Positions 11,701 through 23,700 of a stretch of DNA of 64,000 bases are shown piece by piece. Source of the stretch: Microglena sp. YARC (taxonomy: Eukaryota > Chlorophyta > Chlorophyceae > Chlamydomonadales > Chlamydomonadaceae); contig CM039464.1 in assembly GCA_022414725.1 (NCBI GenBank), forward strand, positions 25,013,279-25,077,278, in the 5' to 3' direction. The translations under genes were made by a program, and so were the position numbers. The first letter of the stretch is position 1; each line of letters begins with the position of its first letter. The notes under the pieces are model-generated. The model was not told the DNA's origin. It searched no databases and saw nothing but the letters and a program-made list of their open reading frames with translations.

Positions 11701-14700
11701 TGGTGTGGGTTGGGTTTTGCCATTCTTTCCGTGTGTTCGCCCTTACGAGAGTAAGATGGCTGAATATCCGACGTGAAGCTCTGGCTTGCTTGTAGCTAGC
11801 AAGGAGAAGAATAAGAGAGACGGCCGTGGGTAGCAAGATGCTAAGGGGAAGTAGCTGTGTTTGGGCTTGAGCTTGGTGTGTGTGTGCTTGTGGTGTGGGA
11901 GAGGGCGTGGGATTGGGTGTTGGGCGTGGGCTTTGAGTATGGGAGAGCGGTGTGGGATTGCGGTGTGCGTGGCTGAGATGGTGAGAAGGAGTTGGGATTG
12001 GGGTGTGAGTGATTGGGATTGGCGTGTGAGTGTGTGTTGTGGTTGGGTTTGCATTCCTCCCTGTGTTCCATTTTGAAGTTAAGCTTGATATCCGACATAG
12101 CTCCTGCTAGTGCTAGCAAGCGAGAAGAATAAGGAGCTGGGTAGCAAGACTGCAAGGGGAATGCTGTGTTGGGCTTGAGCTTGTGTGTGTGTGTGTGTGT
12201 GAACTAGGTATAGACGAGAGCCAACTAAGGCACTGGGATTGGTATGGTGTGTGGAAAGGGAGTGGGAAAGGGTGTGGGATATTGGGTTTAGGTGTGGGCG
12301 TGGGTGGCGTGGGCTTGGGTATGGGAGACCAGGTGGGATTGGGTGTGAGTGTGGGTGTGGGTGAGGGTTGAGTGTGTGGCGTGGTGTGAGGGGGGGGTGG
12401 TTTTGCATCTTGCACTCACCCCTGTGCTCCCTTTGCAGTAGCTGATATCCAGATAAAAGTAGCTCTGCGTTGCTAGGCAGTGCTAGCTAGCAAGGAGAGA
12501 GTAATTTAGAGAGCTGGGGTAGCAAGATACGAGGGGGATGTTGGAGTTGTCAAGTAGGCAGCTTGGCCAGTAAGGGTTGTAGCGCAACCGTACACATAGG
12601 AGGTTCTCGTGCAGCCAAGCCTGTGATGGGGTAGGTGATGATGGGGTGGCTGCGATATCGGGGGTATGGAATGGGGGTGGTGATATGGGGATGGTGTGAT
12701 GGGGTGGTATGAACTGGGGTGAGAAGGGTGGTGATGATGGGGGCGGTGGTGGGGTGCAAGGTGGTGATGGGGGTGTGAGATGGGCGGTGGTGGATGGGTG
12801 GTGATGACGGGGTGGCGGTGGGGGTGGTGATGATGGGGTGGTGATGATGGGGTGGTGGGTGATACCTCGACTGGGGGTGTGCTGTGGTGGTGATTGATTG
12901 GAGGTGGTGATGATGGGGGGTGGTGATGAGTGAGGAGGTGGGTGATGGGGGGGTGATCGTGATGGATGGGGTGTGATGATGGGGGAGGGGTGGTGATGGT
13001 GATATGGGGTGATGATGGGCGGTGATGATGATGGGGGTGGTGAATAGACGCGTAGGTGTGGTTGATGATGGGGTGGTGATGATTGGAGGTGGTGATGATG
13101 GGTGGTTGATGATCGGGGTTGTGATGGATGGTGATCGATGATGGGGTGGTGATGATGGGGCGGTGGTGAACCACTGTCAATTACGGGAACGGCTTTACGA
13201 TATCATATGATATTATGGCATTCATTTGAAAAGCAGCATTCGCAGTCTGGCTAGGAAGTTACCATTATATACATATCATTATACTCGTCTTGGTCAACAT
13301 CATATGATATGCCGCAAGTCCCCTACTGTCTATCCTTAATTCCCCAAATCTCACCGCAAACCTACCCTCTTTACTTAACCGGGAAGACAACATTAAATCC
13401 CCCCCACCACCACCACCACCCACACCTAACCCCTCCACCCCACCAACGCACACACACCATTCGCATTTTCCCCCCCACCCCCCCACCGCACCTGTACCCA
13501 CACCACACTGCAATATACCGCGTGAGACTCCCAGTCCAGTCACCTACATTTCTCACCACCGACCACCGGGACTGCTGAGGCTGACCTGGGTAGCCTTTCA
13601 CAAACCCACAAGAGAACATGGAATTACCCCCCTCCACACACACACACAGCACACTTCACCCCCACCACCACCACCACAACCACCCCCCCACCCCCACTCC
13701 CCCACACACACACAAACACACTCCCACACACTTTCATCCCCCACCCCTCCACTCACCCACATCCTCCACACCCCACACCCCACTGGCAACATCCGTCCCT
13801 ATGTCCAGCGCACCTGAAATTTCACCACCAACACAACGGGACTGCTGCCTGACATGGGTAGCCCTTCACAAACCCCACAGAGAACATTATTACCCCCCCC
13901 CATCACCCACCCACCCCCAAACACACACACACACACTTCACCCCCCACACATCCACCATCCTCCACCCCCACCAACCCGACTGGCACACATCTTGTCCAT
14001 ACGTCCCCCCCACCATCCCCCCCCCCCACACACACACACACCACTTCACCCCCACCCTCCAATCCCCACTGCAACATCAGTCCCTATGTTCAGCGCACCT
14101 GAACCTGTCCACCCCCCCTCGACCTCACCAACCACGCACCCACCCACCCACTTCATCCCCCACCTACACCCCACTGCAACATCCCATCCCTATGTCCAGC
14201 GGCAGCTGAAACCTGTCCACCCCCATCCAAACACCCACCCACCCCCCAACCCACTTCGACCCCCCAACCCACACCCCACTGCCAACATCTGTCCCTATGT
14301 TCCAGCGCACCTGAAATTTCCCGCTACCACCACCGGAAAACACAACAGCAGCCAGGTTCGTACAGCCCATTAGCTTTTCATTCCAGAAGCGATCTGAACT
14401 CAAGTAGGAGGACTTGACAGCTGTGTGGACGGGACTGCTGCCTGACATCGGGAGCTTGTTGGGTGCGGCGGAGTACTGGCGCACTGAGGGCTCAGGGCCT
14501 CACCTGCATGAAAGAGAGGAGGTGAGGATGCGTTGAGCTGCGGTATAGCGTGAGTGGGTTTTGTTGAGGTGGATGTCGGTGAGGAGGTGTGAAGGAGCTC
14601 AAGTACGAGGACTTGGCTGCTGTGTGGGCGGGACTGCTGCCTGACATCGGACGCTTGTTGGTGCGGCGAGCACTAAGGGCTCAGGGTTGGCCTCCCCTGC

Positions 14701-17700
14701 AGGAAAGAGAGGAAGTGGGGATGCATTGAGCTGCTTATAGGTTAGGTGGGGATGATGTGAGGTGGGTGTAGGTGAGGAGGTGAGGAGGAGCTCAAGTACG
14801 AGGACCTGGCTGCTGTGCGGACGGGACTGCTGCCAGACATTGAAAGCTTGTTGGTGCGGCGGGCACTGCGCACTGAGGGCTCAGGGTTGGCCTCACCTGC
14901 ATGAAAGAGAGAGGAGGTGGGGATGCGATGAGCTGCCTATAGGTGAGGTGGGGATGTTTTGAGCTGCGTATGAAGTTAAGTGGGAGTTGTGTTGAGGTGG
15001 TGTAGGTGAGGAGGTGTGAAGGAGCTCAAATAGGAGGACTTGACTGCTGTTGGACCGGGACTGCTGCCAGACATTTGGAAGCTTGTTAGTGTGGTGAGCG
15101 CTGCGCACTTGAGGCTCAGGGTTTGCCTCACCTGCATGAAGAGAGGAAGTGGGGATGATGTGAGCTGCGTATAGGTGAGGTGGGGATTTGTTGAAGTGAG
15201 GTATAGGTGAGGAGGGTGAAGGAGCTTTCAAGTACGACACACTTGGCTGCGTGTGCACGGGACTGCTGCCAGAATTTGGAAGCTTGTTGGTGCGGCCGGC
15301 ACTGCGCACTGAGGGCTTCTAGGGTTGCCTCACCTGCAGGAGGGAGGAGGAGGTTGGGGATGCGATGAGCTGCCTATAGGTGAGGTGGGGATGTTTTGAG
15401 CTGCGTATAAGTGAGGTGGGTTTTGCTAAGCTGCGCGTAGGTGAGGAGCTGTGAAGGAGCTCAAGTAGGAGGACTTGACAGCTGTTTGGACGGGACTTGC
15501 TTGCCAGACATTGGAAGCTTGGTTAGTGTGGTGAGCGCTGCGCACTGAGGGCTCAGGGTTTGCCTCACCTGCATGAAGAGAGGAGGTGAGGATGATGTGA
15601 GCTGCATATAGGTGAGGTGGGGATGATGTGAGGTGGGTGCAGGTGAGGAGGTGTGAAGAAGCTCAAGTAGGACGACGTCACCGCTGTGAGGACGGGACTG
15701 CTGCCTGACATCGGGAGTATAAGGATGCTTGTTGGTGTGGCGAGCACTGCGCACAGAGGGCTCAGGGTTTGGCCTCCCTGCAGGAAGAGAGGAAGTGGGA
15801 TGCATTGAGCTGCTTATAGGTTAGGTGGGGATGATGTGAGCTGCGTATAAGTGAGGTGGGATGTGTTAAGCTGCGTGGTGTGCAGGTTGAGGAGCTGTGA
15901 AGGGAGCTCAAGTACGAGGACTTGGCTGCTGTGTTGCACGGAGACTGCTGCCAGAAATTGGAAGCTTGTTGGTGCGGCCAGGCACTGCGCACTGGAGGGC
16001 TCAGGGTTGGCCTCACTCTGCAGGAGGGAGAGGAGGTGGGTGCGTTGAGCTGCTATAGTGAGGTGGGGATGTTTTGAGCTGCGTATATAAGTGAGGTGGG
16101 TTGTGTTAACTGCGCGTAGTGTGAGGAGCTGTGAAGGAGCTCAAGTAGGAGGACTTGACAGCTGTTTGGACGGGACTGCTGCCAGACATTGGAAGCTTGT
16201 TAGTGTGGTGAGCGCTGCGCACTGAGGGCTCAGGGTTTGCCTCACCTGCATGAAGAGAGGAGGTGAGGATGATGTGAGCTGCATATAGGTGAGGTGGGGA
16301 TGATGTGAGGTGGGTGCAGGTGAGGAGGTGTGAAGAAGCTCAAGTAGGACGACGTCACCGCTGTGAGGACGGGACTGCTGCCTGACATCGGGAGCTTGTT
16401 GGTGGGGCGAGCACTGTGCACAGAGGGCTCAGGGTTGGCCTCCCCTGCAGGAAAGAGAGGAGTGGTGGGATGCATTGAGCTGCCTTATAGGTTAGGTGGG
16501 ATGATGTGAGCGTGCGTATAAGTGAGGGTGGGATGAGTTAAGCTGCGTGTAGGTGAGGGAGCCTGTGAAGAGAGCTCAAGTAGGAGGACTTGACAGCTGT
16601 GTGGACGGGACTGCTGCCTGACATCGGGAGCTTGTTGGTGCGGCGAGTACTGCGCACTGAGGGCTCAGGGTTGGCCTCACCTGGAGGAGAGAGAGAAGGT
16701 GGAGACAATGTGAGCTGCGTATAGGTGGGATGGGGATGTTTTGAGATGGGTAGAGGTGTGAAGGAGCTTGAGTAGGAGGTCCTGACTGCTGTATGCATGG
16801 GACTGCTGCCTGACATCAGACGCTTGTTGGTGCGGCGAGCTCTAAGGGCTAAGGGTTGGCCTCCCCTGCAGGAAAGAGAGGAGATGGGTATGATGTGAGC
16901 TGCGTATAGGTGGAGTGGGGATATTTTGGGATGGGTGTAGGTGAGGAGGTGTGAGTTAGCTTGAGTAGGAGGTCCTGACTGCTGTGTGGGCGGGACTGCT
17001 GCCTGACATCGGACGTTTGTTTGGTGCGGCAAGCAGCTAAGCGCTGAAGGTTGGCCTCCCTTGCAGAAAGAGAGGAGGTGGGTCATGATGTGAGCTGCAA
17101 AGGTGGGGTAGAATATTTTAAGGTGGGTGTAGCACAAACTACGTGAGGAGGTGAGGAGTGAGCTCAAGTACGTCACTGCTGTGTGCACGGGACTGCGCCA
17201 GACATTGGAAGCTTGTTGAGTGCGGCGGGCACTGCGCACTGGAAGGCTTCCAGGAGTTGGCCCTCCACCTGCTGGAGGGAGAGGAGGTGGGATGATGTGA
17301 GCTGCGTATAGGATGAGCTGTGGGATGGCGTTGAGGTGGTTGTAGGTGAGGAGGTGTGAAGGAGCTCAAGTATTGAGGACTTGTTGCTGGTCAGTAGTGT
17401 TTGTAATACCATGTTTGCAGTGGTGTTTGTACTACCCATGTGTAGTGCAGTAGTGTTTTGTACTACCCATGTGTGTAGTGCATTGTAGTTGTACTAATAC
17501 CCATGTGTTAGTGCCGAGTAGTGTTTGTACTACCATGTGTGGTGCAGTGGTGTTTGTACTACCCATGTGTAGTGCAGTAGTGTTTGTACTACCCATGTGT
17601 AGTGCAGTAGTGTTTGTACTACCCATGTGTAGTGCAATAGTGTTTGTACTACCCATGTGTAGTGCAGTAGTGTTTTGTACTACCCATGTGTGGTGCAGTG

Positions 17701-20700
17701 TTGTTTGTACTACCCATGTGTGTTATAGGAGTGTTTGACTACCCATGTGTGGTGCAGTAGCGTTTGTACTACCTATGTGTAGTGCAGTAGTGTTTGTACT
17801 ACCTATGTGTGGTATATGGAGTGTTTTGACTGCTGTGGTGCACGGGACTGCTGCCTGTCAGGGAAAGCTGTATTGGTGCAAGAGAGGGGCTTGGGGTTGG
17901 CCTCACGCTGCAAGAAGGAGTGACAGCGGTCGGCTGAGTCAGACACATGTACAATACTCGTGGTGACAGGCGGCTGAGTCAGACACATGTACAATATTTG
18001 TGGTGACAGACGGCTGAGTCAGACACATGTATAATACTTGTGGTGACAGGCGGCTGAGTCAGACACATGTACAATACTTGTGGTGACAGGCGGCTGAGTC
18101 AGACACATGTACAATACTTGTGGTGACAGGCGGCTGAGTCAGACACATGTACAATATTTGTGGTGACAGACGGCTGAGTCAGACACATGTATAATACTTG
18201 TGGTGACAGACGGCTGAGTCAGACACATGTATAATACTTGTGGTGACAGACGGCTGAGTCAGACACATGTACAATACTTGTGGTGACAAGCGGCTGAGTC
18301 AGACACATGTACAATACTTGTGGTGACAGGCGGCTGAGTCAGACACATGTACAAATACTTGTTTGGTGACAGGCGGCCTGAGTCAGACACATGTACAATA
18401 CTTGTGGTGACAGGCGGCTGAGTCAGACACATGTACAATACTTGTGGTGACAGGCGGCTGAGTCAGACACATGCACAATACTTGTGGTGACAGGCGGCTG
18501 AGTCAGACACATGTACAATACTTGTGGTGACAGGCGGCTGAGTCAGACACATGTATAATACTTGTGGTGACAGGATCTGTACTGCCTATCTGTATAGGGA
18601 GTGAGCCGGAGGGCTGAGGGCTGAGGGTTGGCCTCCCCTGCCGGAGGGTGACGAGGTGTGAATGAATTAAGCTGACAGGCGAGTCATTGCATGCCCCCCA
18701 CCCACCACATCCACCCAACCCACCCCCACACTGACCCCCACCAACAGCCACCCCCATCCCCCACCCACCCACCCCACCCTCCTCCTTTCCTTTTCCCTTT
18801 CCCCTTCCCTCTCTACCTGTCTCTTCCTTCGTCTCCTCCCCCCTTATTTTCATCCTTTCTGCCCTTGTCTCCTCAATCTTGCTTACATCTTCTTTACCCC
18901 CCTCCCCCTCCCCCTCTATCTGTTCTCTCCCTTAGTCTTCTCCTCAACCTTGCTCACATTCTTCTTAACCTCCTCCCCCTCTACCTTTCTCTCCATTAGC
19001 CTTCTCCTCCCCTTTCTTTTCATCCTTCTTCACCACATATTCCGTCTTCGTCTTCTCCTCAAACCTTGCCCACACTCTTATTTACCCCCCCCCCCCCCCC
19101 CCCCTCCCCCTTTACCTGTCCTCTCCTTCGCCTTGTCCTCCCCCCTCCTTCTTTTCATCCTTCTTCTCCATAGGTGCCGTCTTTGTCTTTTCCTCAACCT
19201 TGCCTCCACTCTTCTTAACCTGAGGCAGCTGTGAGGGAGGTTCGGAGTGCGCCTTCAAAACACTTGCATCCAAAGCGCCACTCTTCTTCTTAGTTGCTGC
19301 GCTCGCCACATGAGAAGAGGAGCGTTGCAGGGATCCCTTGCCCTGCGACAGAGAGAGGTCAAGGGGGGAGCTGGTGTTAGTGGGTGGGAGTGCTGGTGGT
19401 TGAGTGGTTGAGTGGGAAGGTTGGGAAGGCGCCTTCACAATACTTGCACAGGGGAGGAGGAGGAGGAGCCGAGGCCCAGGGGTAGAGAGAGGTCAGGAGG
19501 GGAGCTGGTGGTAATAGGTGGGAGGGCTGGTGGTTGAGTGGTTGTGTGGGGAGGTTAGGAAGGTGCCTTCACAATACTCGCACCCGGGTTTGCCACTTTT
19601 TATTCCTTAGTTACTGCGCTTGTCGCAAGGGAGGATGAGCGGTGCAAGGAGCCGAGGCCCAGGGATAGAGGAAGGTCGAGAGGGGAGCTTTTGTATAATG
19701 GGTGTAAGGGCAGGTGGCTGAGTGGTTTGTCAGGTTGAGTGGGAGGTTGGAGAAGTGCCTTCACAATACTCTCTCCCAGAGTGCCACTTTTCTTCTTAGT
19801 TACTGTGCTTGTTGCAAGGGAGGAGGAGCGGTGCAAGGAGCCGAGGTCCAGCAATAGAGAGAGGTCAGGAGGGGAGCTGGTGTTAATGGGTGGAAGGAGC
19901 TGCCTAGAAGCTGTAATGCGTGGCCCCAAGAGGAAACAGTGCCTCCCACACTCCTACCCTCCTACCCCTTAAACTCGCTACCCCTCCTACCTTTCTCCCC
20001 TCCTCCCCATTTACCCTCTTACCCTCCTACCCTCTTCCACTCCTACCTCCCTACCTGTCTTCCCTCCTCCCCACTTACCCTCTTTCACTGCTACCCCCTT
20101 CAACTACTACCATCCTACCTTTCTCCCCTCCCCCCCATTTACCCTCCTACCTTTCTCCCCTCCTCCCCATTTACCCTCCTACCCTCTTCCAATCCTACCT
20201 CCCTACCTGTCTTCCCTCCTCCCACTTACCCTCTTTCACTGCTACCGCCCTTCAATCTACTACCATCACTACCTTTCTCCCCACCCTCCCCATATACCCT
20301 CTTACCCTCCTACCCTATTCCACTCCTACCTACCTCCCTGTCTCCCCTCCTCCCCTCTTACCCTCTTACCCTCCTCCCCACTTACCCTCTTACCTTTCTT
20401 CCCTCCTCCTTACTTCCAATTTGAAAATTAGTACGCCATGCCACAGGTGTGAGATTGAGGGAACCCTCCCGTTTGCTTGCATGTGTACGTACTGGAGAAA
20501 GCTACCATGTTGGGTTTATTTGGTTTCACAGACCCTCTGCGCCTGAGCTTGGACTACCGTGCTACAGCACGGAGGGAAGTTCTCTACCTTCCAAGGCGGC
20601 AAGTATGAGATCTTGTGAACCCGGCCAGGGCTCGAACCTCAGACCTGCCTGATCATTGACTGGGTATTACTACACCATACAGCCCAGAGCTCGAAACTTA

Positions 20701-23700
20701 AGGTACATTCCTCCCTACTTACCCTCCTACCCTCAAACCTTTCTACCTTTCTCCCCCCTCCCCACTTACCCTCCTAAATAAATCAATAAATGGTACGCCT
20801 TATAACGAGGTGTGAGGTTGAGGGGGCCAGCCCGTTTGCTTGCACTGGGGCCTACCACAAATGAGCATCTACCCTCCTACTCTTTTACCCTCTAACCTTC
20901 CTCCTCTCCTGCCCACCTGGCCGCTTACCCTCTTATCCTCTTACCCTCTTACCCTCCAACCTTCCTCCCCTCCTGCCCACTTAACCTCCAACCTTTCTCC
21001 ATTCTTGCCCTCTTCCTCTCCTACCCTCTTACCCTCTAACCTTCCTCCCCTCCTCCCCATTTGCCCTCTTACCCTCTTACTTTCCTCCCCCCCTGCCCAC
21101 TTAACCTCCAACCTTTCTCCACTCTTTCCCTCTTCCTCTCCTACTCGGAATCTTACCTCTAACCTTCCTCCCCTCCTCACCATTTGCCCTCTTACCCTCT
21201 TACCTTCTAACCCTTCAACCTTCCTCCCCTCCTGCCCAGCCAACGCCTGTCACACGCTCCAAGCCTTCCACCCCTCCTGCCCGCCAACGCCTCGAACCCT
21301 TTCAACCTTCCTCCCTCCTGCCCACTGCCCGAACTGTCTCCCTCCAACCTTCCTTTGCCCCGGCCGCCAACCCTCTCACCCTCCAACCTTCCTCCCTTCC
21401 TGTCCGCAACCCCTCCCACCTCTCACCTCTCCCCAACCTTCCCTCCCTTGCCGTGACGCAACCCTCTCACCCTCCAACCTTCCTCCCCTCCTGCCCGCCA
21501 ACCCTCTCACCCCCACCTCCTCCCCTCCTGGCCCGCCAACACCTCTCACCCTCCAACCTTCCTCCCCTCCTGCCCGCCAACCCTCTCACCCTCCAACCTT
21601 CCTCCCCTCCTGCCCGCCAACCCTCCCCCTCTGCAAGCCTTCCTTCCTGCCCGCAACCCTCTCACCCTCCAACCTTCCTCCCCTCCTGCCCGCCAACCCT
21701 CTCACCCTCCAACCTTCCTCCCCTCCTGCCCGCCAACCCTCTCACCCTCCAACCTTCCTCCCCTCCTGCCTGCCAACCCTCTAACCCTCCAACCTTCCCC
21801 CCCTTGCACCAAATTACCCTCTTGCCTTCCAACCCTCCTCCCCTCCTCCCCACAAACCTGATTGCCAGAAATGCCAAAACCACCGCTAGGAGGGAGCGAG
21901 CCCTCGAAGCTGTTCCTTCGCACCATTCCATGCATCGAGCTGTCTTTGCTACTCATGGAAACCGCACCTCACTGGAGTGTCGCTACTTGGCCTCCTCGAC
22001 ACATGCCCTCAGCAGCGAGGGCTTCCACCCACTTGAGGGCCAAGCCGCCAGATAGGGCCGCCAGGCGGGCCAAAGGGTTTCCACCAGGGTCTACAATTGA
22101 GAATGCCCAGTAGTGTCCGCTTGTGAGGCCCTCCCACTCCAAGCTACAGCCCTGAGAGCGTGGGAGGGTGGGTGAGTGGGTGGGTAGGTGGGGGTGGATG
22201 TGTAAGTGTGTGTTGTGGTGGGTGGGTGGGTGGGTGGCGTTTCTCCCTGGGTCCACAATTGAGAATGCCCAGTAGTGTCTGCTTGTGCGGCTCTCCCACT
22301 CCAAGCTACAAGCTCTGAGAGCGTGGGTGGGTGGGTGAGTGGGTGGTCGGTAGGGTGGATGGTAAGTGTGGTGGTGGTGGGTGGGCGGGTGGTGGGTGGG
22401 TGGGGGTTCTCCCTGGGTCCACAATTTGAGAATGCCCAGTAGTGTCTGCTTGTGCGGCTCTCCCACTCCAAGCTACAGCTCTGAGAGCGTGGGTGGTGGG
22501 TGAGTGGGTGGGTCGATAGGGGTGGATGGGTAAGTGTGTGGTGGTGGTGGGCGGTGGGTGGGTGGTGGGGGTTCTCCCTGGGTCCACAATTGAGAATGCC
22601 CGCAGTTGTGTCCGCTTGTGCGGCTCCCCACTCCAAGCTACAGCCCTGAGAGCGTGGGAGTGGGTGAGTCGGTGGGTGGGTGGGTGGGTGGATGGGTAGG
22701 AAGGCGTGTGGTGGGTGAAAGGATGGGTAAGTGAGTGTGGTGGTGGTGGGTGGTGGTGCATGGGTTGGAGGGTGAGTGGGATTCTGCCAGGGACCACAGC
22801 CCTGAGAGCGTGGGAGATTGAGTGGGTGGGTGGGTGGGTGGGTTGGTGGTGTGAGTGGATTCCGCCAGGGACCACCAGCCCTAAAGCGTGGGAGGTTGGG
22901 TGGGTGGGTGGTGGGTGGGTGGGAAATTCTGTGTACCTCTCAGGGCATCTTCTAAACGTGAAGGTCACTACGGACACCTAGCATGATCTGTACCTCCAAT
23001 TACTACAAACGTGTATAATGATGAGTTGATGACAGACACTTACTATCATAGAGACCTAGCATGAAAAAACACTTCACAACACAACAAACATATCCAATCA
23101 TAACAGACACCTACTATCATTGAGACCTAGCATGAGAAAACACTTTCCTTCACAACAAACACATCCCATCATTACAGACACCTACTATCATTGAGACCTA
23201 GCATGAGAAAACACTTTCCATCACAACAAACACATCCCATCATAACAGATACCTACTATCATTGAGACCTAGCATGACAAAACACTTTCCATCACAACAA
23301 ACACATCCAATCATAACAGACACCTACTATCATTGAGACCTAGCATGACAAAACACTTTCCAACACAAACACATCCAATCATAACAGACACCTACTATCA
23401 TTGAGACCTAGCATGACAAACACTTTCCATCACAACAAACACATTCCAATCATACAGACACCTACTATCATTGAGACCTAGCATGACAAAACACTTTCCA
23501 TCACAACAAACACATCCAATCATAACAGACACCTACTATCATTGAGACCTAGCATGACAAAACACTTTCCATCACAACAAACACATCCAATCATAACAGA
23601 CACCTACTATCATTGAGACCTAGCATGACAAAACACTTTCCATCACAACAAACACATCCCATCATAACAGACACCTACTATCATTGAGACCTAGCATGAC

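Noticed and set aside
17925..18575. CRISPR-like array (40-base regular repeats)
   Set aside because: The units are contiguous with no unique spacers. This is a tandem minisatellite in a eukaryotic intron. The same holds for the 71-base array at 23020-24115.
20840..22055. Long proline-rich proteins (314 and 200 residues)
   Set aside because: They are translations of a 39-base pyrimidine-rich minisatellite, with no other protein features and in the strand opposite to the PH-DGAT1 exons.
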